A stretch of 64,000 bases of DNA from Terriglobia bacterium (GTDB taxonomy: Bacteria > Acidobacteriota > Terriglobia > Terriglobales > Acidobacteriaceae): assembly GCA_020073465.1 (NCBI GenBank), contig JAIQFC010000002.1, positions 1 through 64,000 of the forward strand. Reading direction: 5' to 3'. The stretch's first letter is position 1. Each line of letters opens with the position of its first letter. Below, in pieces: positions 1 to 8,819 of the stretch. The notes under the pieces are model-generated. The model saw only the letters and a program-made list of their open reading frames with translations, did not search any database and was not told the DNA's origin. The translations under genes were made by a program, and so were the position numbers.

Positions 1-87
1 CAAGTGCACTGGATCTTCACCCTGGCCTGTGCCGCCTACAATCTGGTGCGCATGCGAAACCTGGCCCCGGCAGTTCCGCTGGCATAA
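1..87 (+). CDS. IS transposase, C-terminal end (cut by window edge)
   Basis: The first 28 codons, ending in TAA, read through WIFTLACAAYNLVRMRNL, the typical C-terminal end of DDE transposases of the IS5/IS1182 group. Only this tail is inside the window, so completeness cannot be judged. An IS copy at this edge fits the recombinase debris further along. The identification rests on recall of the family's conserved tail and not on catalytic residues, which lie outside the window. Confidence 0.6.
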   Translation, partial: QVHWIFTLACAAYNLVRMRNLAPAVPLA

Positions 88-543
88 GTCGCGGCCGACG
101 TGTGTTTTGAGCAGCATCAAGTTAGAACCAGAGACCACAAAAACCAGAAATCCAACCGTTCGACATCATCAACCATGAACAACAGAAAGAAAAACACGCT
201 GCAAATCACTTTTTCAGCAGCCTGCTAAGTCCGCTCGTTAGGAAATGGAGTCCATTTAGGACCGGACCTCACAGTCCGGGTGAGCAATCCTCGTCAGAAA
301 TTGCCCCCCGCCGCACTCCGCCCAGAAGAATGATGGCGGGTCCCCTGGAAGCTACTTCAGCCGTCGAATGCCGCCGCAGAAGTTTTATCTTTCCAGGTTA
401 TTGGCCCATTTGTCCGTGTCATCGATCGTCGCAACCCATTCAGGGCACGACAATTAGTGTGTCACCTCCGTTTAATTTGCGTTTCCTTTGACCGGCGACC
501 AACCCCAGCGTATTCATGCGGCAGTTCAGGGGGTGGAACGGAC
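88..543. other. 456-bp stretch without a gene, IS flank and upstream region
   Basis: No credible reading frame is seen. The first ~150 bp should include the 3' non-coding end of the IS; the partner inverted repeat is outside the window, so the exact end cannot be set. The remainder is upstream of the secreted-protein gene at 544, with a good Shine-Dalgarno (AGGGGG) at about 527-532. Confidence 0.4.
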
Positions 544-2364
544 ATGCGAACGTTGCTCAGTGCAATTTGCCTGCTCGCAATCCTGGTGAATATGCCCGCG
601 TCGGCACAACGGGTGTCACAAACGGCACCTATGCCGAATCGCACTATCGCCGCGCCGGGTTCGCAGCGACCGCCTGGAGACCATCCCGAGAGCACGGCGG
701 GCACCATCGAGGGCTTTGTGTACTGGGATGCGAAGCATTTCTCCCACGTCCCTGCCGGTAGTTGCAGCGGCTTGGCAGTCATGGTGGCCGTCGGAAGTTC
801 TTCAGGTGGCCCTTTGGTCGCCTACACGCCATTAGCGACACTCACCAACAACTTCAAATATGCGGGGCAGGTGAAAGAGTTCCTGGCCGGAGGCAAGGTC
901 AACGTGTACGACGTGTGCACTTACGCGTATGACCGTGTGCCTGTCGGCCCCGATCTGCAAGTCGAGCTCACGGTCACTCAACCGGGGGTGTTTTCACCCG
1001 TTGCCGTACCTCAGTTTGCGATCGCCGGACCGATCAAGATCATCAACGCGCAGTGCAACATGCTCCCGCGTATTACGAACCCCACTGTGTCCGATCTGTT
1101 CGCGCACTGGGGCTCCTGCCAGAACATGGCCTACGACGTGAATTTTGTGATGCACACGGCGCTGCGGCCGTCGTTAAGCAATAGCGGCGGCGGCGGAATC
1201 ACCGTTGGCACCTCCAGTTCGCAAAGGGGAATGCTTTCCGGCTCGCCCCAGCAGGGGATGCTCGCAGGTGCAGGATCGCCCACCCAATTGCAGTCGACAA
1301 ACGGAGGACTGCCGGGGAACAAGGGATCAACACCGCTCGCCCCTGCCAGCGCAACGCCAGCAGGCAAAGTGGAACTAAATCCGCAGCCGCTGCCACCGCG
1401 AACGACCGTTGGCGCGGGAACCGCAACTCCGGGCACAAGGGCCGCCCTTAGTCCTCAGCGCACCACGATTCTGGGCCCAGGATGCAATGTAAACCAACTG
1501 CAACTCAGGTTTCGGACTGGGAAAGACGATCTTCGGGGCGGACAGAACAACGTGAACGTAGAGGTGCACCTTGCTGACGGCACGATGCAGGTTGCTAACA
1601 ATGTGAACCATGGCGCGAATTGGGGAAGCAACAACACGAACGTCGTGACCTTTCCATTGCAGCACCCGGTTGCGCCAAACCAGATCAAGCTGATTCGGTT
1701 GGTTCACTTGGCCCAGGGCGGATACACCCCTCCGTCTTCAGGAGCAATTGGCGCGGCCGCCACCCCGGCCGGGCCGGCACTTGCACCGATTTACGCAGCG
1801 GAAGGAATAAAGAGTGAAGACAACTGGGACATGGCGGAGTTTCAGGCATTTGCGCTCGGGAGCGGGATCAATGTGCCAATCGCCTCCTTCGGCAGCCACA
1901 GGTTTACAGGCAGCTATCCATCGCTCGACGTCAATGTGCAACCGGGAGTGGGATGCCCGGCCGGAACTCAGGTCAGCAAGATCTCGTTCACATTTTGGAC
2001 CGGGGATGATGACCTGCGGGGCGGAAATGACAATCTGAACATCACGATTCACTTCGCCGACGGCACGACCCAATCCGAGCCCAACGTCAATCACGGGGAG
2101 AGATGGGCGGACGGCAGCACGAAAGGTGCCGAAGTCCTTCTCAGCCGGACTGTGACTATAGACGAGATCAAAAGCATCACGCTCTCCGACACGTTCACCG
2201 GTGGCTCGGGCGGCGACAACTGGAACATGAACTCGATGCAGGCTGACGCGTGGGTGACGGGGACGTATCACACCATCGCCACGTACGGATTTCATCGCTT
2301 CAGTGCGGACTGGAGCGGGGCGAAGGCCCGAGAAATAACAATCCCAGCTCATGCAATCAACTAG
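544..2364 (+). CDS. Secreted protein with two DDLRGG-type repeat domains
   Basis: 606-aa exported protein of unknown function. The start at 544 is chosen because MRTLLSAICLLAILVNMPASAQ is a clean signal peptide and AGGGGG lies eight bases upstream; the frame is open 29 codons further up. Residues ~60-210 form an unrecognised domain with several cysteines. A Gly/Ser/Pro-rich linker with NPQPLPP follows at ~210-310. Two copies of a ~120-aa module then follow (about 316-440 and 477-570). Each begins with an F-x-T-G-x-D-D-L-R-G-G motif and ends with DNW(D/N)M; the motif F-G-x-H-R-F follows each copy. The module resembles beta-sandwich repeats seen in extracellular actinobacterial and acidobacterial proteins, possibly ligand or carbohydrate binding (inference). 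It is the first gene of the envelope cluster. Confidence 0.75.
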   Translation: MRTLLSAICLLAILVNMPASAQRVSQTAPMPNRTIAAPGSQRPPGDHPESTAGTIEGFVYWDAKHFSHVPAGSCSGLAVMVAVGSSSGGPLVAYTPLATLTNNFKYAGQVKEFLAGGKVNVYDVCTYAYDRVPVGPDLQVELTVTQPGVFSPVAVPQFAIAGPIKIINAQCNMLPRITNPTVSDLFAHWGSCQNMAYDVNFVMHTALRPSLSNSGGGGITVGTSSSQRGMLSGSPQQGMLAGAGSPTQLQSTNGGLPGNKGSTPLAPASATPAGKVELNPQPLPPRTTVGAGTATPGTRAALSPQRTTILGPGCNVNQLQLRFRTGKDDLRGGQNNVNVEVHLADGTMQVANNVNHGANWGSNNTNVVTFPLQHPVAPNQIKLIRLVHLAQGGYTPPSSGAIGAAATPAGPALAPIYAAEGIKSEDNWDMAEFQAFALGSGINVPIASFGSHRFTGSYPSLDVNVQPGVGCPAGTQVSKISFTFWTGDDDLRGGNDNLNITIHFADGTTQSEPNVNHGERWADGSTKGAEVLLSRTVTIDEIKSITLSDTFTGGSGGDNWNMNSMQADAWVTGTYHTIATYGFHRFSADWSGAKAREITIPAHAIN

Positions 2365-2437
2365 CGGCCGGAACCAACACAGCCCACAGGTTGAAGACGA
2401 CATGAGGATCACGAACGCAAGGGAGGTAAGTGGTCGA

Positions 2438-3490
2438 ATGCGGAAAAAGATATTGATTTTTGTAACGTCTCTGATTGTGCTGGCTCAGACTTTCGCGGCA
2501 GCCCAGCAATCGCAGAAATCGATGACCAACGAAGACGTGCTCGCGCTCGTGCGCATCCACAAGCCGGAGTCGGTCATCATCTCTCAAATTCAATCCCGTC
2601 CGAGCAATTTCGACACGTCCCCGCACGAGATCATACGACTCACGAAAGCGGGCGTGACCGAAAACGAGCTGAATGCAATGATGGCGGCGCCGAACAGGGG
2701 CGTACCAATCGCGTCTTCGGCGAAACCAAGCACTGGATCGACGGCGGGCGCGTCCAGCACAATTCCGGTCTCCAAATCGCACATGCCCAAGCTCTACGTC
2801 ACAAACGGTGGTGCGGCGAAGGAGCTTCCTCTTGAGAAAACGCAATTGGCTGAAACCAAGACCAAGCCATCTTCGATGAAGAGTCTGGCTGCCGACACTG
2901 CGGTTACGCAAGCGATGCAGAGTGGCATCAACACCGCCACGTACAGTGCCGCAACCCACATAAACTCCGGAATTGGGGGCTCGGCGGTCCAGGAGGCTGG
3001 CAGCGTCTTTTCCAGTGTTCTGGCGCATCGCACCCCGACAGTGATCTACGTGTGGGGAGTTCCAAGTCCGGCGTCAACGAACGTTCTGCAAACCGTCTCG
3101 CCTAGTTTTACCGTGGACTTTGCTCGCGCGATAGGAATCAAGGCCGAGGAGTACGAACCCGCCATCGTAAAACTCACGCCGGCACAGAACACTTGCCGAA
3201 TTGTCGGTGCAACACAAGGTAAAGCGGACGTGCGCTCCAGTCCCGCCGCCGACTGGCAGATGTACTCGCATTTCCTCGAAGAGCGAGTGTCAACGCACGC
3301 GGAAAAACTGGAGGCGGGGAAGTACAGGGTGTCGCCCGCTTCGGAGTTGCAGCCGGGCGAGTACGCCGTCGTGTTGCGCCCGATTTCGAAAGACAAGAAG
3401 TTCTCTGGCGGCGACGTGGCGCGCGCGCAAGGTGACGGACTGATGTTCGATGCAATCTGGACCTTCCAGATTTCGGACGAGGCGGAATAG
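2438..3490 (+). CDS. Exported protein with FDTSP-type N-terminal domain
   Basis: 350-aa protein of unknown function. The start at 2438 gives a classic signal peptide (MRKKILIFVTSLIVLAQTFAAAQ) with GGGAGG about 11 bases upstream; an in-frame ATG at 2402 is also possible. Residues ~27-85 hold a short helical domain with the pattern TNEDVLALV, FDTSPHEIIRLTKAGVTE, frequent in acidobacterial exported proteins. A Ser/Thr-rich linker and a C-terminal domain ending GLMFDAIWTFQIS follow. The same C-terminal tail recurs as a relic at about 6731-6803, so this gene once had a neighbouring paralogue. It ends 46 bp before the next lipoprotein gene. Confidence 0.7.
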   Translation: MRKKILIFVTSLIVLAQTFAAAQQSQKSMTNEDVLALVRIHKPESVIISQIQSRPSNFDTSPHEIIRLTKAGVTENELNAMMAAPNRGVPIASSAKPSTGSTAGASSTIPVSKSHMPKLYVTNGGAAKELPLEKTQLAETKTKPSSMKSLAADTAVTQAMQSGINTATYSAATHINSGIGGSAVQEAGSVFSSVLAHRTPTVIYVWGVPSPASTNVLQTVSPSFTVDFARAIGIKAEEYEPAIVKLTPAQNTCRIVGATQGKADVRSSPAADWQMYSHFLEERVSTHAEKLEAGKYRVSPASELQPGEYAVVLRPISKDKKFSGGDVARAQGDGLMFDAIWTFQISDEAE

Positions 3491-3536
3491 CAGTATAGAA
3501 ATCCTGCAGACAGGGTGCTCGTGGAGTAAGGCCACT

Positions 3537-4994
3537 ATGAAACCAAGGTTTGTTTGCTGTCTCCTCCTACTCGTGGCGCTGGTCGCCTGTTCGAAGAAGA
3601 GCGCGCCGCCGATGGTGTCTGGCATCCCGGCTGCCCGACCATTCCATGATCTTCGTGAACTCCCGGGAACGATTGCCGATATTACTCTGACCAGCAACAC
3701 CGTACGCATTGATGAGACAACCGCCCGGCGCATTCTGAAGAGTGTCGGCTCCGATGGAAACATCTTCCTCTTTGACGATTCCGATCGGCGCATCCAGAAC
3801 CTTCATGAAGGTCAGATTCTCTTCCTGGAAAACATCGCCGTGCAGAAAGTCCTGGCGGTGGCGAGGAAAGACAAACTCATCATCGTCGGAACCGACTATG
3901 CGTCGTTGACCGAGTTCATTCAGCAGGGGCACTTAAAGTGGGATGCACCCATCCAATTCGCTTCCTTGTTCGCACAGGCCGGCGAGCCGCACCCGTCCAT
4001 AACTCCGGAATCCCTGGCGTGGTGGATACCACGGAGCGTTGTCTACGCCGCGGGCAAACAGTTCTCGTACTCGGGAAAAGTTGACGGGTGGGATACGTCC
4101 ATCGGCGTAACTCCCGGTGCAAACCGGCTCGAGTTGGCTCTCAAGGTGTCCCGCAGCTACCAAGGGATGAGTGTGATGGTGTCTTCGAAAGGATACCTGC
4201 AGGATTTTCTGAGCTCAGCGGATATTCAGGTTTCGCCCGGCAATCTCGACAACTTTTCTTACTACGCCAAAAACCTCCGCGGAGAGACGAATGTGGAGTA
4301 CGCCGCAACGCGAGGAGAGGGCGATGCCGCCGGCATTGACAAGCCAAATATCAAATTGCCGCCCCTGGCGAAGATACCGATGCCGATTGGCGGCATTCCC
4401 TTCATGCTCACCATTAACGCGAACCTGATCCTTAAACCGGGATTCGGGGCAAAGAAAGAAGCAGCCAGCGGATCCTTTCGTATCACCTACAGCGGCGATG
4501 AAGGTTTCCAGGTAAAAGGCGGCAACTCCCAAGCGAGCGGTTCCATTGACGGTACGGGAAGTTTTGAGCACACCGCCACCGCATCGCTGGCCCCGCACGC
4601 CATTCTGATTGGAATGGCTGCTCCGAAAATTACTCTAAGCCTTGGTCCCGGATCTGCGATTGATGTGCTGCAGGAGGCGTTTCCGTCGCAAATGGCAGAC
4701 ACTATGGCCGACTTCCTGGCCAAGACTGCTGTAGGTAAGTGGGCCAAGAAGAAGATCGACCCCAGCTTCAAAACCGAAGCAGCAGCCTCAGTCCAGACGG
4801 TGGCTGTCGGAACGATGACAGCTGCGGGATCACTTGCGATGGTTCCCTGCAAACTCACGCGCCTCTTGCTTGAGTTCAAAGGTGGCGCCGATGCTTATCT
4901 GCTCGGCATCAAGGGATTCGACAAAGAAGTTGTGTTCGCCAAGAAGGAGTTCGTCACGCGTGACCCTGACATCAATGCCTGCGGAGACAAATAA
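3537..4994 (+). CDS. Large predicted lipoprotein, unknown function
   Basis: 485-aa protein. The start at 3537 yields a type II signal sequence, MKPRFVCCLLLLVALVACSK, with lipobox LVAC, so Cys18 should be lipidated. Upstream GGAG/AAGG supports this start. The mature part has no domain I recognise. It contains a mid-region rich in beta-strand patterns with Gly turns and a hydrophobic segment near PMPIGGIPFMLTINANLIL. It may sit on the periplasmic face of the outer membrane. Its last 20 bases overlap the start of the OmpA-like gene, which suggests translational coupling and joint function. Confidence 0.7.
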   Translation: MKPRFVCCLLLLVALVACSKKSAPPMVSGIPAARPFHDLRELPGTIADITLTSNTVRIDETTARRILKSVGSDGNIFLFDDSDRRIQNLHEGQILFLENIAVQKVLAVARKDKLIIVGTDYASLTEFIQQGHLKWDAPIQFASLFAQAGEPHPSITPESLAWWIPRSVVYAAGKQFSYSGKVDGWDTSIGVTPGANRLELALKVSRSYQGMSVMVSSKGYLQDFLSSADIQVSPGNLDNFSYYAKNLRGETNVEYAATRGEGDAAGIDKPNIKLPPLAKIPMPIGGIPFMLTINANLILKPGFGAKKEAASGSFRITYSGDEGFQVKGGNSQASGSIDGTGSFEHTATASLAPHAILIGMAAPKITLSLGPGSAIDVLQEAFPSQMADTMADFLAKTAVGKWAKKKIDPSFKTEAAASVQTVAVGTMTAAGSLAMVPCKLTRLLLEFKGGADAYLLGIKGFDKEVVFAKKEFVTRDPDINACGDK

Positions 4995-6669
4995 CCGACG
5001 CGGTGCTGAAGATTCTTCTTTGGCCAGTTCCCGGGCGCCTGCGACGGCGGCTGGCAAACTCGTGAAAGTGGCCCTGATCGCCGCCGCTTTGATCATTCTC
5101 TTTCTTATGGCGGCAATGGGAAGCTGCGCCTACATCGCGTATCGCGCGAAGCAGAAGGCTCAAAGAATCCAGGCCGCGTCCCAGCGAAACGATCCTGGCA
5201 AAGTTGCGGATCAGCCTGGAGTGAACCGCACTGGCGAGAAGCATTCCGCGCCTGCAAGTTCCGCGTCTACTCCGCCAGGCGCAGCGCCGGCGAATTCTGC
5301 GGCGCCCGCCTCTGCAGACACCGCACCAGCAGACCTGGGCAATCCGGCCGCGCCCGTCGCATCAAATGGAGATCAAGCGCACGACTGGGCTCTGCGCTAT
5401 GAGCGATCAGAAGGCGGCCCAGAGGCAGATCTGGTGGTGCGCACGGGAGACATCAACAACCTGGGGTTCGGCTGGCCTAAGAACTACGATCCGTTCTCCG
5501 GAAAGTCCACTCCTGCGCACCCGTTCCCGTGGTTGCCGAAACCAGGGTCGCCCGACGGCACAGATCAAATCCTGTTGGGTTCGGCCGTGACTGCAGGTGA
5601 CTACGTTGAGCATCCGTTTGCCGGTGACGGCTATACCAGCAGCATTCTGCGTCCCTGTAAAGAATCTACCGATGCCTCTCCCTGCAAGAACCGTCAGGAT
5701 TCCATGCCGCAGCCGATCGTTCTCTCAGTAGGCGCTCTGCCGGCCAAGATCAATGCCGTGCTCTTCCAGATTTTCGTCGATGATTTCCAGGCGCCATCCT
5801 TCCACTCGCATTTCCAGGCGAGCTTGAATGGCACTCGCATCCCAAGCCTCGAGCAGGCGCTGAACGCGCTCGACCAGACGGGACCTGTCGGCAAGCTGAT
5901 CACGGTCAATCTGCTGCCGGAATACTTCCCATTGCTGCAATCCGGCACCGTGAAGCTCCTGATCGATGATCCCACCACCCATGCGCAAGATGGGTACGCA
6001 GTCGATTTCGTCCGCATTCTCGTGAATCCGCGCAAATTCCAGTACCTGGTTTCAGTCGCAGTTAGTGTTAGAGATTGGGACAAGAACACTTCAATCGCCG
6101 GCGCGACGGTAACCGCTGCGCTTCAATCCGCTTCAACTGACGCAAGTGGAAATTGCGAGCTAAGCGGATTGCCTGCGGGGTTGGTGGTCGCCACAGCGGT
6201 AGCACCGGGTTACGATGCGAACTCGGCAGCCGCGGACATCGTTGCCGGGCAGAGCGGACACGCTGATATACAGTTGCACCGTCATGAAGAAGGCACGTCT
6301 GCGCTTGAGAAGGCGATCGCGCAAACCGGATCGGCTGCCGTTTACGGAATTCATTTCGACAGCGATTCAGCGAAGCTGAGGCCGGACAGCACGCCGGCGC
6401 TCGAAGCTGTGCTAGGGCTAATTAACAACCATCCGGGATCGCGTTGGATCATCGCCGGACACACCGACAATCAAGGAAACAGCGCGCATAACCAGGCACT
6501 ATCGCAGAATCGCGCCGCTTCTGTCATTGCATGGCTCAAGGCGCACGGTGTAGATGCGAGTCGCGTCGCCCCCCAGGGTTTTGGTGCGAGCCGCCCGGTC
6601 GCGGATAACGCCACCGCGAATGGCAGGGCTCTGAATCGTCGGGTGGAAATTGCACCCGCGCAGAGATAA
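4975..6669 (+). CDS. Membrane-anchored OmpA-like peptidoglycan-binding protein
   Basis: 564-aa protein. The start at 4975 is chosen because the frame upstream only shadows the lipoprotein gene. One transmembrane segment lies at ~24-50 (VALIAAALIILFLMAAMGS), then an Ala/Pro-rich linker, then an unrecognised periplasmic domain (~130-345). A carboxypeptidase-regulatory-like beta domain follows (~360-430, with GNCELSGLPAG). A C-terminal OmpA/Pal domain ends the protein (~450-564), with HFDSDSAKL and GHTDNQGN, and Asp/Arg positions expected for diaminopimelate binding. It probably links the inner membrane to peptidoglycan beside the co-encoded lipoproteins. It overlaps the preceding gene by 20 bp. 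Confidence 0.8.
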   Translation: MPAETNNRRGAEDSSLASSRAPATAAGKLVKVALIAAALIILFLMAAMGSCAYIAYRAKQKAQRIQAASQRNDPGKVADQPGVNRTGEKHSAPASSASTPPGAAPANSAAPASADTAPADLGNPAAPVASNGDQAHDWALRYERSEGGPEADLVVRTGDINNLGFGWPKNYDPFSGKSTPAHPFPWLPKPGSPDGTDQILLGSAVTAGDYVEHPFAGDGYTSSILRPCKESTDASPCKNRQDSMPQPIVLSVGALPAKINAVLFQIFVDDFQAPSFHSHFQASLNGTRIPSLEQALNALDQTGPVGKLITVNLLPEYFPLLQSGTVKLLIDDPTTHAQDGYAVDFVRILVNPRKFQYLVSVAVSVRDWDKNTSIAGATVTAALQSASTDASGNCELSGLPAGLVVATAVAPGYDANSAAADIVAGQSGHADIQLHRHEEGTSALEKAIAQTGSAAVYGIHFDSDSAKLRPDSTPALEAVLGLINNHPGSRWIIAGHTDNQGNSAHNQALSQNRAASVIAWLKAHGVDASRVAPQGFGASRPVADNATANGRALNRRVEIAPAQR

Positions 6670-6730
6670 TTGGGCAGCTTAGGCAGGAAAGCACGTACCG
6701 TAAGCGCAAGAGGAGCCGCACTTAAGTCCG

Positions 6731-6803
6731 GCGATGGTGCGCACACGAACGGTCTTCTGTTTGATGCCATCTGGACATTTCAGATTTCGAATTCGCGGAG
6801 TAG
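6731..6803 (+). pseudogene. Relic of a paralogue of the 2438-3490 gene (3' end only)
   Basis: Reading the + strand gives GLLFDAIWTFQIS, which matches GLMFDAIWTFQIS at the end of the 350-aa protein. The DNA similarity runs on to a TAG at 6801-6803 with a small indel. No start or full frame is present. It lies 13 bp before the next lipoprotein gene, so a duplicated block appears to have lost most of this copy. It is seen directly by comparing the two tails by eye. Confidence 0.6.
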
Positions 6804-6815
6804 AGGAGAACATAG

Positions 6816-7490
6816 ATGAGTTTGCTCAGGTATGGAGAGACGCCCGTCAGAGATTGTGTCGTAGTGGTGTTGGCGTTCATCTCGATGTTGGGCTGCAACT
6901 CCGCCCCGTCTAAAACAGTGGATCCGGCGTCTGGATCGCCGCAAAAGAGTGTTGGGACGGCAAAGGACAGCGCCGATCCGGACATTGATCTTAACTGCGT
7001 CGTCGACCACATTCAGAATCCGCCAGAATCTTTCCACTACGCCTTCAAAGCAGAATCCGACAACCCTTGGGAAGAAGAGGCGGACGTCACGCCTCAACGG
7101 ATCGACGGCAGCTTCTCGAACATTTCACTGCCCACGCCCCAACAGTTCCATGGCACGCCCCGGGAAGTCTCGTCCAATCTAATGGCCATTGGACGAATGG
7201 CCAGCCTCTTTGCGACGGTGCGCAACACCTCGGCCGTGGTCAAGGAGGGCGCGGAAAAAGGCGTGAACAGCTACAACACCGTCAAGTATTCGATCGACAC
7301 TGCGCGCGGCACTGCGACCGAGCAGGCGCTCTATAGGAGCATTCTGGGTCCCGGTGGCTCCGAGAAAGGATCCGTGTGGGTGACTTCGCAGGGATGTCCG
7401 GTTCGCATCGTTCTGGACGAGGAACTGCACTCGAAGGATGGCAGTCTGGTGGGGAAGGCTCACTACGAAGAGGCGATGATCAAGAAATAA
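6816..7490 (+). CDS. Predicted lipoprotein, tandem paralogue 1
   Basis: 224-aa protein with an N-terminal hydrophobic stretch and a lipobox-like ISMLGC; Cys28 would be the lipidated residue. AGAGGAGAAC before the ATG is a good ribosome binding site. The mature protein shares DI(D/H)xxC, NPPESFHY, (K/N)YSIDT and a KAHYE ending with the next gene. The pair therefore arose by tandem duplication. No known function or domain is recognised. Confidence 0.7.
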   Translation: MSLLRYGETPVRDCVVVVLAFISMLGCNSAPSKTVDPASGSPQKSVGTAKDSADPDIDLNCVVDHIQNPPESFHYAFKAESDNPWEEEADVTPQRIDGSFSNISLPTPQQFHGTPREVSSNLMAIGRMASLFATVRNTSAVVKEGAEKGVNSYNTVKYSIDTARGTATEQALYRSILGPGGSEKGSVWVTSQGCPVRIVLDEELHSKDGSLVGKAHYEEAMIKK

Positions 7491-7530
7491 GAAGAGTTGT
7501 CGATTCCAAGCGGCGGCGAAGGAGCAGAAC

Positions 7531-8205
7531 ATGGAGCGAATAAGACGATGGTTTCGAGAGTTGTGGCTGTATCCCGTGATTGGTTTTGCGCTGATCACTG
7601 CCTTCGCGTGCAATTCCAGTCCGGCTTCATCAGGCTCACGGGAAGCAGGCGCGACAGCAGCCTCGAACAACGCTGGCACCCACATTGATGTGATGTGCAT
7701 TGGTGACCGCATCAACAATCCGCCGGAATCGTTCCATTATTCCTATGTGTACACCGATGCGTCCAGCTCAGTAGACAAGGAAGCGGACATCACGGCCCAA
7801 GCCTTGGACATCGCGATCAAAGACGAGTCTGGCTCTCATTCGTACCACGGCGCGCGCTCGGATGAGACGAGATGGGACAGGGCGGTGCTGGATCTTTCGG
7901 GCCTGAACATAACTGCGATGTCCTCGAGGCTCAATTCGCTCAATGGCACTTCCGCGGTCGTCATTCAAGGCGCGGATGCGGTGAACAACTACAGCGCCAC
8001 GAAATATTCGATAGACACTACAAGCGCCAACTCGTCAGACAAACGAAAGTTCGAGGTGCTCTTCGGCAAAGGCAGCTTTGAGAAGGGCACGATCTGGATG
8101 GGAGCCGATGGCTGTGCGGTGAAGCTTGCCCTGGATGAAGGCATCTGGCAGGAGAACGGCGGCGTGAACAAGGCCCACTACGAGATGGCTAGGATTAAGA
8201 AATAG
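7531..8205 (+). CDS. Predicted lipoprotein, tandem paralogue 2
   Basis: 224-aa protein, the same length as its upstream neighbour and 40 bp after it. A longer charged N-terminus (MERIRRWFRELW) precedes a hydrophobic stretch ending in TAFAC, a plausible lipobox. GAAGGAG lies upstream. Shared blocks are NPPESFHY, a conserved Cys in both halves (DVMCIG, DGCAVKL) and the KAHYEMARIKK ending. The two conserved mature cysteines could form a disulphide. Function unknown; probably periplasmic or outer-membrane associated. Confidence 0.7.
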   Translation: MERIRRWFRELWLYPVIGFALITAFACNSSPASSGSREAGATAASNNAGTHIDVMCIGDRINNPPESFHYSYVYTDASSSVDKEADITAQALDIAIKDESGSHSYHGARSDETRWDRAVLDLSGLNITAMSSRLNSLNGTSAVVIQGADAVNNYSATKYSIDTTSANSSDKRKFEVLFGKGSFEKGTIWMGADGCAVKLALDEGIWQENGGVNKAHYEMARIKK

Positions 8206-8819
8206 GCATATTCCTTGGACATCCAGCAAGGCCGCGATGCCCGCTTTGAAGGGCGTCAGGAAATTTTGTTTGCGGCAATACCTGGGCCGTAGAGTGGAGT
8301 GGCCGCAGGCAGAGCGTAAGCCAGAGCGCCAAGCAGGGGAATTTTTGCCTTCAAGATCCGGTCTCCCAAGCCGCAAGGAAGACCCAAGTCTTCGTGAATA
8401 GTGCCTGATACCAGAATTCGTTCGCGTCAATGCTCAGATCGTTGGGCAACCTGCCCGACGAGCCCCAATCCTTTCCATTACGCAAAGCCATCGCCTCGAA
8501 TCATTTGGACATTGCGCTTGTGGTCAGGGTATTCCAGACGGGTGCCTATAAGTAGACATAAGTATGACGGAGCGTTGTATCGCGAAGTGTCGACGATTGT
8601 CGATGATTCAAGTCGAATCACCGGCTTGTGGGGAGAAATAGATCGCGTCCGGCGCGGGGATTCTGTCCAGATCGTAGGCAAACAACTCCCATTCCTTTTG
8701 GCTTGTCCGTCATCCGGGGGGGAACCGCGTGGACGTCCTAGAAGCCAAGTCCGGACTCCGTTTGGCATTTTCAACCACAATCTTGGTCCAGTCGAGCACG
8801 TCCTTGAGTCTCAGTCTCC
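8206..8819. other. 614-bp stretch without a supported gene
   Basis: Open frames here lack ribosome sites and protein-like composition. A short stretch at about 8457-8487 (PNPFHYA in one frame) faintly recalls the NPPESFHY block of the two lipoproteins, so a further decayed copy is possible but not shown. The right end is the 3' flank of the convergent peptidase gene. Confidence 0.35.
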
